A stretch of 64,000 bases of DNA. Origin: Albidovulum litorale. GTDB taxonomy: Bacteria; Pseudomonadota; Alphaproteobacteria; Rhodobacterales; Rhodobacteraceae. The notes under the pieces are model-generated. The model did no database searches. It worked only from the letters and a program-made list of their open reading frames with translations, and was not told where the DNA came from. The stretch's first letter is position 1. Every line of letters begins with the position of its first letter. Positions 17,061 to 24,425 of the stretch are shown here, piece by piece. The stretch covers positions 434,001 to 498,000 of the forward strand of contig NZ_JAOWKZ010000003.1 in NCBI RefSeq assembly GCF_025751495.1, written 5' to 3'. Both the position numbers and the translations under genes were made by a program.

Positions 17061-17396
17061 TTAGGCGGCGTCGTCTGATTGCTGCTTGACCGGGAACGTG
17101 AACGGCGCGCGGTTGGCCGATGCAGCGGGCGGCAGATCGTCGAGCAGGATGCGCCACGGCCAGCCGGGCAGATCGCAGGCGCGCAGGGCATCCGCACCGC
17201 CCACGGAGGCGTTGTGCAGGGCGACGAGTTCGTTCCGGGTCGATGTGTAAACCAGTAGCAGCGTGCCGTCGTCGGTCGTCCAAGGAGTCAGGGCATCCTC
17301 GCCTGAGGAAAAGACCTGCGCCTCCTCGCCAGGTTCGACCGTCCAGGCGTGGGTGTTGGCGAGCCAGAAATCGGCATAGGGGTTCGGGTGCTTCAT
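17061..17396 (-). CDS. Hypothetical element protein, 111 aa
   Basis: Acidic soluble protein (ANTHAWTVEPGEEAQ, TTDDGTLLLVYTSTRNELVAL) with predicted beta structure. No family recognised. Third-position GC and codon use look ordinary. It lies 11 bases downstream of the 77-residue gene in the leftward operon. Confidence 0.65.
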   Translation of the reverse strand: MKHPNPYADFWLANTHAWTVEPGEEAQVFSSGEDALTPWTTDDGTLLLVYTSTRNELVALHNASVGGADALRACDLPGWPWRILLDDLPPAASANRAPFTFPVKQQSDDAA

Positions 17397-17407
17397 CTTT
17401 GGTCCTT

Positions 17408-17641
17408 TCAGCGTGCGGGCGGCACGCGCTTGATGGCGTCGAGCAGGCGGGTGAAGCCTTCGGTGTGGGCATCACGGGACAGGGTGCGCTGCTCCTTCCC
17501 GATGATCACCGTGACGATGGCCGGGTCTTCGTGGCCGAACACCGAGAAGGCGAAGGAGCGGTTATCATAATCCACCGTCTCGCTCTCGATGATGTGGTCG
17601 AGGGGACGTTCCTCGAAGGTCTTGACCGTGCGCTTTGTCAA
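17408..17641 (-). CDS. Hypothetical element protein, 77 aa
   Basis: Soluble, alternating beta pattern (YDNRSFAFSVFGHEDPAIVTVIIGK). No recognisable domain. The ATG overlaps the preceding stop (ATGA at 17638-17641), so it is coupled to the 68-residue gene upstream. Confidence 0.65.
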   Translation of the reverse strand: MTKRTVKTFEERPLDHIIESETVDYDNRSFAFSVFGHEDPAIVTVIIGKEQRTLSRDAHTEGFTRLLDAIKRVPPAR

Positions 17642-17844
17642 AACGGCTTGCCTCCGGTGATCCGGTATGCGCCGGGAGCGCCTTCGTCGCGCGGTCCCGG
17701 CCAGGAATGGCCGACGCGCAGGCCGTTCGATGGGTTGGCGTCTTCGGCCACCTTTCGCTGGTAGCCGGTGGGCTGGTCAGACCAAAAGAAAGTGATCGCG
17801 CAGTCAGTGCGCCGAACGTCCACAAGTGTTGCCGCGTCAAGCAT
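17638..17844 (-). CDS. Hypothetical element protein, 68 aa
   Basis: Starts MLDAATLVDVRR; contains ITFFWSDQPTGYQRK and a Gly/Pro-rich C terminus. No family assigned. It overlaps its upstream neighbour by 8 bases and its downstream neighbour by 4, indicating tight operon packing. Confidence 0.6.
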   Translation of the reverse strand: MLDAATLVDVRRTDCAITFFWSDQPTGYQRKVAEDANPSNGLRVGHSWPGPRDEGAPGAYRITGGKPF

Positions 17845-18022
17845 CGTGCAGCGCCCCCGGCAGGATCAGGTTGGCTTGCGCGCGTTCGGCTTCGGTCGGC
17901 GGCTTGCGCCACTGAACCAGGGGCGTGCCGTCGCGGTCGGCAATGCCTGTCACGTCGAGGCCTTGGGCGCGGAGGGTGGTCAGGCGGTCGTCGGCAATGG
18001 GTGTGGGCTTGGGCTTCTTCAA
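17837..18022 (-). CDS. Hypothetical element protein, 61 aa (TTG start)
   Basis: Begins at TTG with GGAG about 10 bases upstream, reading (M)KKPKPTPIADDRLTTL. Short hydrophilic protein ending LILPGALHDA. It heads the leftward operon that runs to about 17061 and perhaps on to 14838. No function visible. Confidence 0.6.
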   Translation of the reverse strand: MKKPKPTPIADDRLTTLRAQGLDVTGIADRDGTPLVQWRKPPTEAERAQANLILPGALHDA

Positions 18023-18366
18023 GGGGGACTTCTCCTAGCGTTGTCAGTCCCTTACATCTTACAACCCGTCTTCCTGCCATCCGACCGAGATCGAAGGTCC
18101 AGCCGCCCAAACTGATGATCAATCAAGGTGGAACGTCTGCGCCATCAAGCCGTTGACCGCGCGCAGCCGTCAGTTTGACCGATGCTTGACCGCGACCGAT
18201 GGGGCGCGATGCAGGACGACAGCGACGGCTTGCGCGGCGCATGGTGCAGAGCGCGGCAGAGCTGGGGCGCTAGGCGGTGTCTTGCGCTTTTGGGCGTCGA
18301 TGTAGGGCAGAGGCACGAACCGCCTTCGCTGACGCGCTGAGCGCGGTTTTCGTCGATGGGCGCAGA

Positions 18367-18422
18367 ATACGTCACCAAGGCTGACATACCGCGCTCGCGA
18401 GATACGTCACCAAGGCTGACAT
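18367..18422. repeat. Two 21-bp direct repeats, 35-bp period
   Basis: The segments 18367-18387 and 18402-18422 are identical. Each contains GTCACCAAGGCTGAC, itself an imperfect inverted repeat (GTCA...TGAC). They lie about 85-140 bases before the rightward gene at 18507, in a 480-base stretch without a gene (18023-18506) between divergent operons, so they are candidate binding sites for a regulator or replication protein. Confidence 0.7.
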
Positions 18423-18506
18423 TTTGGGTGGTCACGCCCTCTCCTGAAGGATCGGTCGCGGCAGAACGCGCTGCCCTGTATCGTCGGTTCGACGATGGAG
18501 GATGCA

Positions 18507-18755
18507 ATGGACGAGCAAGTGACAATCAGCCTGCCGCTTCGGAAATTGGCCGAACAGATCGGCGACGAGGTGACTGAAGATATGGGAAAGGTCGCCTTCT
18601 ACTTCCATGTCTGCACGGCGCTTGCAGAAGCTGGCCATGCGCGCATCAGTAAGGACGATCTAGCGCAGGTGACGCTCATCGCTTTTCAGCGACGGCAGGA
18701 CCGCTTTCCAAAAGTGCCGATCCTGAACGCCGTGGGCGTTTATTCTCAGGAATGA
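18507..18755 (+). CDS. Hypothetical element protein, 82 aa
   Basis: The start at 18507 (MDEQVTISLPLRKLAEQIG) is favoured by GGAGG 5-6 bases upstream; an ATG four codons earlier coincides with that ribosome-binding site. Helical, amphipathic, with EDMGKVAFYFHVCTALAEAG. It could be a small DNA-binding protein given its place after the direct repeats, but no HTH is certain. Confidence 0.6.
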   Translation: MDEQVTISLPLRKLAEQIGDEVTEDMGKVAFYFHVCTALAEAGHARISKDDLAQVTLIAFQRRQDRFPKVPILNAVGVYSQE

Positions 18756-18768
18756 CGGCTATCTGCAC

Positions 18769-18922
18769 GCGCGCATGTGTATGCGTGAAAAAATGATGAT
18801 GATCCCGAGGCGTCGAAACCAGAATGCTGCACCAGAACGTGCGCGCACGCATATGAACAAAAAAATGATGATGATGAGTATCGCCGCAATCATCATCATT
18901 TTTTTCGCATATGCACGCGCGC
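18769..18922. repeat. Three copies of a 35-bp repeat (two direct, one inverted)
   Basis: Copy 1 (18769-18803) and copy 2 (18841-18875) are direct, copy 3 (18889-18922) is inverted. Each has GCGCGC, nine bases ending in TATG, two to four variable bases, six or seven A residues, then TGATGATGAT. Copies 2 and 3 form a long inverted repeat with 17 uninterrupted paired bases around a 13-base spacer. The whole gap 18756-19096 holds no convincing gene. The layout (A-tracts, repeats, flanking operators) suits a replication origin or a regulatory hub. Confidence 0.75.
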
Positions 18923-18951
18923 GCTATTGAGCGCAGCAGCGATAGCACTGG

Positions 18952-18995
18952 ATAAGCCAGTTATCCTGATCGCCCGTCCTGCATAACCGAGTTAT
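18952..18995. promoter_or_regulatory. Element operator copies 2 and 3
   Basis: ATAAG-CCA-GTTAT (18952-18964) and ATAAC-CGA-GTTAT (18983-18995) have centres 31 bases apart, close to three helical turns, so a dimeric protein bound at both would face the same side. They precede the rightward gene at 19097. Confidence 0.6.
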
Positions 18996-19096
18996 TCCAG
19001 GAGTAACCTTCATCCTTGGTCGAGCCATGCCGCACCTGGGCGATATGATGCAAAGCATCAACCGCGCCCGACGCGCATCAGAACGGAGACCCGAAC

Positions 19097-19294
19097 ATGA
19101 ACCCCGGACTTGCCGAAGACCTTCGCCATATCGACCAGGTGATCGAAGACGTGATGGCGCGCGAACGTGACCCTCAGAATGCCCGCGAACTGATCCGCTG
19201 GTCCTTCCGCCGCGCCGCAATGGGCACCCTTGCCGTGCTGCGCTACAACGCCCGTCTTGCGCAGGGCACGGCGGCAAGCACCTCCTTCGCCTGA
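19097..19294 (+). CDS. Hypothetical element protein, 65 aa
   Basis: Starts MNPGLAEDLRHIDQVIEDVM with GGAG 8 bases upstream. Entirely helical and basic in the middle (RELIRWSFRRAAMGTLAVLRYNAR is split by a turn). It sits directly downstream of the paired operators and before a terminator, so it appears to be a single-gene regulated unit. Could be the element's own regulator or an antirepressor; not assigned. Confidence 0.65.
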   Translation: MNPGLAEDLRHIDQVIEDVMARERDPQNARELIRWSFRRAAMGTLAVLRYNARLAQGTAASTSFA

Positions 19295-19313
19295 TTGCCT
19301 AACCCATGAAACG

Positions 19314-19344
19314 AAAAAGGCCGGCTTGTCGCCGGCCTTCTTTC
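19314..19344. terminator. Bidirectional intrinsic terminator
   Basis: AAGGCCGGC (19317-19325) pairs with GCCGGCCTT (19331-19339) around TTGTC. T-rich ends follow on both strands (CTTTC on plus, TTTTCG on minus), serving both the gene ending at 19294 and the convergent 397-residue gene. Confidence 0.8.
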
Positions 19345-20536
19345 ATTCGACGGTGTAAACCCGCCCAGGTTCGATTTTCTCGATAGGCGGGATGCAGTCC
19401 AGAAGGTAGCCGTCAATGACAGGCTCACGCCCCTCAGCATCCAGGCCCGCGCGCCTCATTGCCTCGTCCCGTGCATCGGCCCCGCCGGGAATGTCGTGCT
19501 CATCAACGTCCCGCCACCGCCAGACGTAGGGCGTGAACTCGTAGTACCATTCCGCCTTGCGTTCGATCCAAACGCGGCGGCGGTCCTGTTCAATGGTCTC
19601 GCCTTCGACGGCCAGGGACGACGGCACTTTGACGCGAACCTTGAGCAACCTGTCCGTGCGCGCCATGCCGCGCGTCCATGCGTCCCAACGCAGCGTCCGC
19701 TCAACGATCACCTGCGAGGACCATTCCCAGCGGAAATCGTCCGAGACAAAGTTCTGGAACGTCGTGACGACCTCGTGGGTTTCCGGTTTCGGGTCGTCAG
19801 CGCGGTAGCGCGGAAAACCTGCATCGACCAGCTTCTTGAGCGCCGCCGCGTCTTCGCTCTCGTCCTTGCGGTGCCGAAACTCGAACTGAGGCCGTTCAGG
19901 GTTCGCCGGATCGAAGCACATGTGATAGGAGATTGTCTCGTAGTCACGCAGGCGCTTGAACTCCTGTAGGGCCGCGACTTCGCCCCTGGTGTCGTGAACG
20001 TCCTTCACCCAGGTATCGAGCATCTCGAAACGGTCAAACTGCTCGCGGGCGCACCGTTCCCAGCGTTCGAGTGCCGACATGACACGCAAACGCCATGCAA
20101 CGGCGCGCTCCCTGACCGCAGGCCATTCCTTCGGCTCACCGCGCGACATCCAGGTCTGGAACGAACTCGGCTTGCAGAGGTCATCCAGAGCAAGGGCACG
20201 ATACCACCAGGTGTTCGGCGCATATTCGAGCGCCACCTTGCGGAATGCGTCGATGGTTTCCGGGATCTCAGGCGGTTCGCAGGCCGGACGCGGATCACGC
20301 GCGACCTCACGCCGCAACTCGGCCAGAAGCTGCGCGATAGGTTCCCAGACGTGATCGCCGTTGATCGCTTTGCGCAGCGTCGATTCCGAGATTTCCTTCT
20401 GGAGGCGCGGATGCTTGCGCGCCATGTGCTGCGCGCGAGGCACGATCTTCTTCACGACCCCACGATAGGTCCGAAGCAATTCGTCTTGTTCCCAGAAGAA
20501 GTCGGTCTCGTCCTGTCTCTCGCGGAACGTCGTCAT
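19343..20536 (-). CDS. Hypothetical element protein, 397 aa
   Basis: Large soluble protein. The N terminus (about 25-70: YRGVVKKIVPRAQHMA, STLRKAINGD) has an XRE-like HTH flavour, consistent with DNA binding; the remainder is rich in Trp and Arg with acidic patches and a long helical middle. It is the last gene of a three-gene unit with the small 77-residue gene and the excisionase-like gene, joined by ATGA overlaps. In similar elements this position often holds a replication initiator, but no motif proves that. Confidence 0.65.
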   Translation of the reverse strand: MTTFRERQDETDFFWEQDELLRTYRGVVKKIVPRAQHMARKHPRLQKEISESTLRKAINGDHVWEPIAQLLAELRREVARDPRPACEPPEIPETIDAFRKVALEYAPNTWWYRALALDDLCKPSSFQTWMSRGEPKEWPAVRERAVAWRLRVMSALERWERCAREQFDRFEMLDTWVKDVHDTRGEVAALQEFKRLRDYETISYHMCFDPANPERPQFEFRHRKDESEDAAALKKLVDAGFPRYRADDPKPETHEVVTTFQNFVSDDFRWEWSSQVIVERTLRWDAWTRGMARTDRLLKVRVKVPSSLAVEGETIEQDRRRVWIERKAEWYYEFTPYVWRWRDVDEHDIPGGADARDEAMRRAGLDAEGREPVIDGYLLDCIPPIEKIEPGRVYTVE

Positions 20537-20766
20537 CCCCGCACCCCCTCAATAACCCGCGCCTCGACGTGGTTCTGCAAAATCAAGTGCCGAAGGAACT
20601 CCTGCCCGTAGTCGTCCTGCGTCCCTCTCACGCGGGCGCGCTCGACGCGAACAGCACTCCGGTCGATCCGGCGATCAGCCTCAGCCCGCGTCACATATTC
20701 CCAATCCTCAATCGGCGGGAGACCGAGCAGGTAGCGAAGCTGGCGGCGCACTTCCATCTTGGTCAT
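20533..20766 (-). CDS. Hypothetical element protein, 77 aa
   Basis: Basic helical protein (MEVRRQLRYLLGLPP, RAEADRRIDRSAVRVERARVRG in pieces). Both ends overlap neighbouring genes by 4 bases (ATGA at 20763-20766 and 20533-20536), so it is strictly co-translated between the HTH gene and the 397-residue gene. No function visible. Confidence 0.6.
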   Translation of the reverse strand: MTKMEVRRQLRYLLGLPPIEDWEYVTRAEADRRIDRSAVRVERARVRGTQDDYGQEFLRHLILQNHVEARVIEGVRG

Positions 20767-20963
20767 CCCTGTGCCCTCATAAAAGCGTCGAGTTCCGCCT
20801 TCTGATAGCGCACCATTCTCTGCCCGATGCGTTTAAACGCAGGACCTTTCCCGTGCGCCCGCCAGTAGTTGAGGGTGTTCTGGGACGTGTCCATATAGCG
20901 GGCGGCGGTTTCCTCGCTCATCCACTCCGGCCATTCAGGTAACACGCGCGACTGAACCGCCAT
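20763..20963 (-). CDS. Excisionase/AlpA-like helix-turn-helix protein
   Basis: 66 residues with a MerR-like winged HTH of the excisionase type: MSEETAARYMDTSQNTL forms the HTH, and GKGPAFKRIGQRMVRYQKAEL forms the wing and end helix (each shown in part). Such proteins bend attachment-site DNA to favour excision, or act as small regulators. It is the only excisionase-like gene in the element and heads a leftward operon. Ribosome-binding site AAGGAG 6-7 bases upstream. Confidence 0.8.
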   Translation of the reverse strand: MAVQSRVLPEWPEWMSEETAARYMDTSQNTLNYWRAHGKGPAFKRIGQRMVRYQKAELDAFMRAQG

Positions 20964-21105
20964 GTTGATCTCCTTGAGGTTGCATCATGACATGACGATA
21001 CATGGTGAGGAAGGGCGTCGCAGCGGGCAAACGAAGGTCCACCACCCCGAGCATCTAAGTTTTTCAGGTGCTGACTCCCGCGACGCCCTCGGATAGACAG
21101 AGGGC

Positions 21106-21828
21106 ATGACCATTGATCCTCGAATCCTTGAACTATGCGAGAAGGTTACGGCGAAGCGTCCGCGCACCGTGATCGACTTCATCTTGAAGCACGGCCAGGT
21201 CACGACAGACGACCTGCTCGAACTCGGCTATGCCCATGCCCCGCGTGCTGCGCGCGACGTGCGGGAGCAAGGCGTGCCGCTGGAAACGATCAGTGTGACG
21301 AGTGAGAAGTCGGGGCGGCGAATGGCTGCCTATGTCTTCGGTGATCCGTCGCAGATTAAAGCGGGTCGGATCGGCGGGCGGAAAGCCTTCTCGAAACCCT
21401 TCAAGGAAAAGCTGCTCGCCCACTATGGGTCGCGCGAGGCGTTCACGAATGAAGTCCTCGACGGACGCTATCTGCAAATCGACCACCGCGTGCCATACGA
21501 GGTCGCGGGCGACGGTGCGCAGCACGAAGGCGATCCGGCGGAATACATGCTTCTCGACGCATCGAGCCAGCGCGCGAAGTCTTGGTCCTGCGAGGCCTGC
21601 GAGAACTGGAAAGCGATCCAGGACGAGTCGATCTGCCGCGCCTGCCTGTGGGCGTTCCCTGAGGACTACTCCCACATTGCGATGAAGCAGGTTCGCCGCG
21701 TTGATGTTCAGTGGCAGGACGACGAAGTTGCGGTGTTCGATGCGCTGAAAGCGAGGGCGGATGCCGAAGGGACGACGGTCGCCCTCCTGCTCAAATCGCT
21801 AGCGCGATCTGCGTCGGGCCTCGAATGA
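21106..21828 (+). CDS. Type II restriction endonuclease, HNH type (putative)
   Basis: 240 residues. An N-terminal winged-helix region (about 18-80) precedes an HNH core: IDHRVP at 125-130, then SSQRAKSW where family members usually have Asn instead of Gln, and a zinc-type Cys quartet (162, 165, 177, 180). The helix-turn-helix plus HNH layout and a tail-to-tail N6-adenine methylase gene point to a restriction partner. Convergent with the methylase, overlapping it by 38 bases. Target sequence unknown. A homing-type role is the alternative. Confidence 0.75.
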   Translation: MTIDPRILELCEKVTAKRPRTVIDFILKHGQVTTDDLLELGYAHAPRAARDVREQGVPLETISVTSEKSGRRMAAYVFGDPSQIKAGRIGGRKAFSKPFKEKLLAHYGSREAFTNEVLDGRYLQIDHRVPYEVAGDGAQHEGDPAEYMLLDASSQRAKSWSCEACENWKAIQDESICRACLWAFPEDYSHIAMKQVRRVDVQWQDDEVAVFDALKARADAEGTTVALLLKSLARSASGLE

Positions 21829-22678
21829 TCTCGGGCGTCGGCTCGGCCAGCCCCTCGGACATGTAGAGGCTCTCGACCGTCTCGGCCTTGCGACCAGAAA
21901 GCGTCGCCTGTGACGACGTGCCTGCGTGCAGCAGGAGGCGTGTCATGCGCAGGTGATCCGGCAGAGGCGGGCCATATTCCTTGTCCCCGGTCATCCCGTC
22001 ATAGGACAAGGCGAATGGGATCGACCGGTCATTGAGGCTCGCTAGTCCTTCGATCAGCGGTTCCTGCGTCATCTGCTGGTGATACCGCTTGTCCGGCCCG
22101 ACCGACGTTCCGAGATAGGGTGGGTCCATGTAGATGAAGTCCTGTGTCGTCGCATCGGCGGTCGTTTCGAGCCAGTCACCAACCCGAAACTCGGTCCTGC
22201 CGCGTAGCAGTGACGACACGCCGAGAACTGCTTCGCGCATCTTCTCCGGGCGCATCCCAAGGCGACGCTTGTCCACGGATTGCGTGAAGCGGCCAGAGGC
22301 GTTGAACCTGACCGCGTTCTTGACGCATCGGCAGATCAGATAGAGCAGATCGACCGGGTCGCGTTCCGCGTTGTATCGGTCGCGCACCTCGTTGAAGTAT
22401 CCCGTGTTGCCATCCGTCTGGCCGAGCCAGATTTCCTTGTAGCGCGCAGCCGTCGCGTCCGGGCGCTCGACAATCGCCTCCTGCAACTGGACGATGGGTT
22501 CCAGGCTGTCTGCGATAACGAAGCGGTCAGCGAGGCCCTTGTGGGCCGCGTAGATCGTCATGGCGGCTGAACCGCAGAACGGTTCGTAGAAGGTCTTCGA
22601 CCGGGGCACATATTGGGCGATGATCGGCGCGAGCTTTCGCTTGCTGCCCTGATACGGGATGGCGTGAGGTAGGCGCAT
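21791..22678 (-). CDS. DNA N6-adenine methyltransferase (Dam/D12 class)
   Basis: 295 residues from the ATG at 22678. Motif X (PYQGSKRKL, 8-16), motif I (FYEPFCGSAA, 30-39, S-adenosylmethionine binding) and motif IV DPPY (185-188) are in the alpha order of the D12 class. It should methylate adenine in a short site and protect DNA against the neighbouring HNH enzyme. The start has no in-frame upstream family sequence, so the shorter form is preferred. Its 3' end overlaps the endonuclease gene. Confidence 0.9.
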   Translation of the reverse strand: MRLPHAIPYQGSKRKLAPIIAQYVPRSKTFYEPFCGSAAMTIYAAHKGLADRFVIADSLEPIVQLQEAIVERPDATAARYKEIWLGQTDGNTGYFNEVRDRYNAERDPVDLLYLICRCVKNAVRFNASGRFTQSVDKRRLGMRPEKMREAVLGVSSLLRGRTEFRVGDWLETTADATTQDFIYMDPPYLGTSVGPDKRYHQQMTQEPLIEGLASLNDRSIPFALSYDGMTGDKEYGPPLPDHLRMTRLLLHAGTSSQATLSGRKAETVESLYMSEGLAEPTPEIIRGPTQIALAI

Positions 22679-22691
22679 GAATCTTCCTTTT

Positions 22692-24059
22692 CTATCTTCT
22701 AACCCGCGCAAGCACTTGGTCACAACATGCAGTTTGCGGAAATGCAGGGTCAACCAGATGCTGCGTCGGGCGGTTCCTGACCACGCCGTGCTCTGTCTTA
22801 GACCACCTGCTCGGGCATACGACCAACTCGACCACGGCAATCGCCATCGCGGCGGTGTGCAGGAAGGCATAAAGCGGCAAGGCGAACGCATCCCAAGGCG
22901 ACCGTCCGGCCCTGATCGCCGCGACCATGAAGACGACGATTGTCAGGGCATATCCTGCGAACAGGAGGACGGCCAAAGGGCCGTGGGGATCGTTGAACGC
23001 GACGGCCATGCCGACAGGATGGGACGCGAGGCACAGAAGCTGCACAGGGAGTTGAACAGCAAGGGCGACACGATCACGCAGCCGCATCGGCGGGGTCCAG
23101 CGGTCGATTGCCTTCGGCAACAGGCCGTGGACGAGTACGGTTTGAAGCCAACCTTTGATCCATCGGGAACGCTGCTTGATCCAGGCCGTGACGGTCACGG
23201 GTGCCTCCTCCCCCGTAACAGACAGGACGACTGACGACGTGTAGCCAGCGCGCGCCAGCCTGACTGCAAGGTCTGCATCCTCAGTAACCGAGTGTGCGTC
23301 AAAGGCACCCACGGCTTCCAAGACGTCGCGCCTGAAATATTGACTTGTGCCCCCGAGGAGGAACGGAAGGCCGAACCGGCTCAGGAACGGGAGCACTCCC
23401 CTGAACAACACGCAGTATTCTAGGTGCCACAGCCTCGTGACCAGCGACCCGTCATGATCACATGCGAGAACGCCCTGGACGACGGCGCACCTGGAATCAG
23501 ACAGGAGCCGTGCGACGGCACGCTTCGGTTGATCCTCGGCGGGTCGATCTTCGGCGTCATAGACGACGACTATTTCCCCTGACGTATTCAACAACCCGAA
23601 ATTGACCGCCCTCGGCTTTGTCCGCGGCCTGCCATCAGGCACGACCAAGACCTGAAACGGCCAGACAGGCAGGACGGCTTGGGTTTCCAAGTCGTCCTCC
23701 TCCACGAGCAGCACGATTTCCAACGACGGGTAGTCAAGGGCGCGCATTGCAGCGGCAAGGTCCGGGATCACTGACGGCTCGCGATAGACGGGCAAGAGGA
23801 CGGTCAGGCGCGGCCATCTTGCAGGCTCTGGGTCGTGATGATCCGTCCACCTGATCAGCGCGGCCGCCCTGAGTGTCAGGACAGCGAGAAAGCACGGCAC
23901 GAGCAGCCATGCCGGTGGCGGCCAGATCAGCGGCAGCAGGGCGACGAGGACGACGACCGCGCCAAGCCAAGGCTCCCTGATCGAACGGGCAGATAGGTGT
24001 TCTGGAACAGATGAGGCGGCCCACGAGGCCGCCTCTTGCGCAGGATCGACGTGCCGCAT
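22692..24059 (-). CDS. Membrane-bound family 2 glycosyltransferase
   Basis: 455 residues. Two N-terminal membrane helices, a GT-A catalytic domain with VYDAED (nucleotide-sugar/metal binding), TEDADLAVRL (catalytic Asp) and QRSRW (the QxxRW motif), then several C-terminal helices. This is the processive or polysaccharide-type GT2 layout. On a mobile element it most likely alters the host cell envelope, as serotype-converting phages do. The 26-residue membrane gene ends 3 bases before its start, so the two should be co-translated. Confidence 0.85.
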   Translation of the reverse strand: MRHVDPAQEAASWAASSVPEHLSARSIREPWLGAVVVLVALLPLIWPPPAWLLVPCFLAVLTLRAAALIRWTDHHDPEPARWPRLTVLLPVYREPSVIPDLAAAMRALDYPSLEIVLLVEEDDLETQAVLPVWPFQVLVVPDGRPRTKPRAVNFGLLNTSGEIVVVYDAEDRPAEDQPKRAVARLLSDSRCAVVQGVLACDHDGSLVTRLWHLEYCVLFRGVLPFLSRFGLPFLLGGTSQYFRRDVLEAVGAFDAHSVTEDADLAVRLARAGYTSSVVLSVTGEEAPVTVTAWIKQRSRWIKGWLQTVLVHGLLPKAIDRWTPPMRLRDRVALAVQLPVQLLCLASHPVGMAVAFNDPHGPLAVLLFAGYALTIVVFMVAAIRAGRSPWDAFALPLYAFLHTAAMAIAVVELVVCPSRWSKTEHGVVRNRPTQHLVDPAFPQTACCDQVLARVRR

Positions 24060-24062
24060 GGG

Positions 24063-24143
24063 TCACACCAGCGCGGCGATGATCGCGCCCCACACACCGA
24101 TGCTCAGGACCGCCCCCGGAAGAATCCACCAGCCGGGCGTCAT
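24063..24143 (-). CDS. 26-residue membrane microprotein
   Basis: Reads MTPGWWILPGAVLSIGVW... and ends ...AALV, a single hydrophobic helix. The ATG overlaps the upstream stop (ATGA at 24140-24143) and the TGA lies 3 bases before the glycosyltransferase ATG. This tight placement between two genes is the main evidence that it is translated. It may be an accessory subunit of the glycosyltransferase. Confidence 0.55.
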   Translation of the reverse strand: MTPGWWILPGAVLSIGVWGAIIAALV

Positions 24144-24343
24144 GCGTGGCACTCCGAGGCGAACTGTTGGAGCAGGAAGGCGGGCGTGCACTCGCAGCCG
24201 TCTTGGTCGATCATCGGCAGGCCGAGCCGGTAGACGGCGATCTGCGCGCCGGTGTCGAGGGATAGTTGCTGCGCCGTCTCCATCGCGGTCAGCAGGTCGT
24301 CGAGGTCGTCAAAGAGGGTCGAGGCCACCAAGATGCGATACAT
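24140..24343 (-). CDS. Hypothetical element protein, 67 aa
   Basis: MYRILVASTLFDDLDDLLTA at the start, a compact alpha/beta protein with two Cys near the C terminus (DGCECTPAF). No family recognised. First gene of a three-gene unit with the microprotein and the glycosyltransferase; the terminator of the preceding gene lies just upstream. Confidence 0.6.
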   Translation of the reverse strand: MYRILVASTLFDDLDDLLTAMETAQQLSLDTGAQIAVYRLGLPMIDQDGCECTPAFLLQQFASECHA

Positions 24344-24370
24344 TTCTGGAACTCCGTTGTTGGAATCGAA

Positions 24371-24392
24371 AGGCCCGCCGAGTGGCGGGCCT
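24371..24392 (-). terminator. Intrinsic terminator-like hairpin
   Basis: AGGCCCGCC and GGCGGGCCT form a perfect 9-bp stem with a 4-base loop, followed on the minus strand by TTTCG. It lies 34 bases after the GIY-YIG-like gene. Confidence 0.65.
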
Positions 24393-24425
24393 GTTTCGTT
24401 GATGCGGTGAGGGCTGGTTCCAGTA

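Noticed and set aside
18367-18922. Possible CRISPR array
   Set aside because: The repeats are too few, differ in type and orientation, and have no uniform spacers or cas genes.
18775-18930. 51-codon frame containing MNKKMMMMSIAAIIIIFF
   Set aside because: It is produced by the 35-bp repeats and their A-tracts; the codons mirror the inverted repeat, so a DNA-level explanation is simpler.
18676-18948. 90-codon minus-strand frame with His and Asp runs
   Set aside because: Antisense reading of the same repeats.
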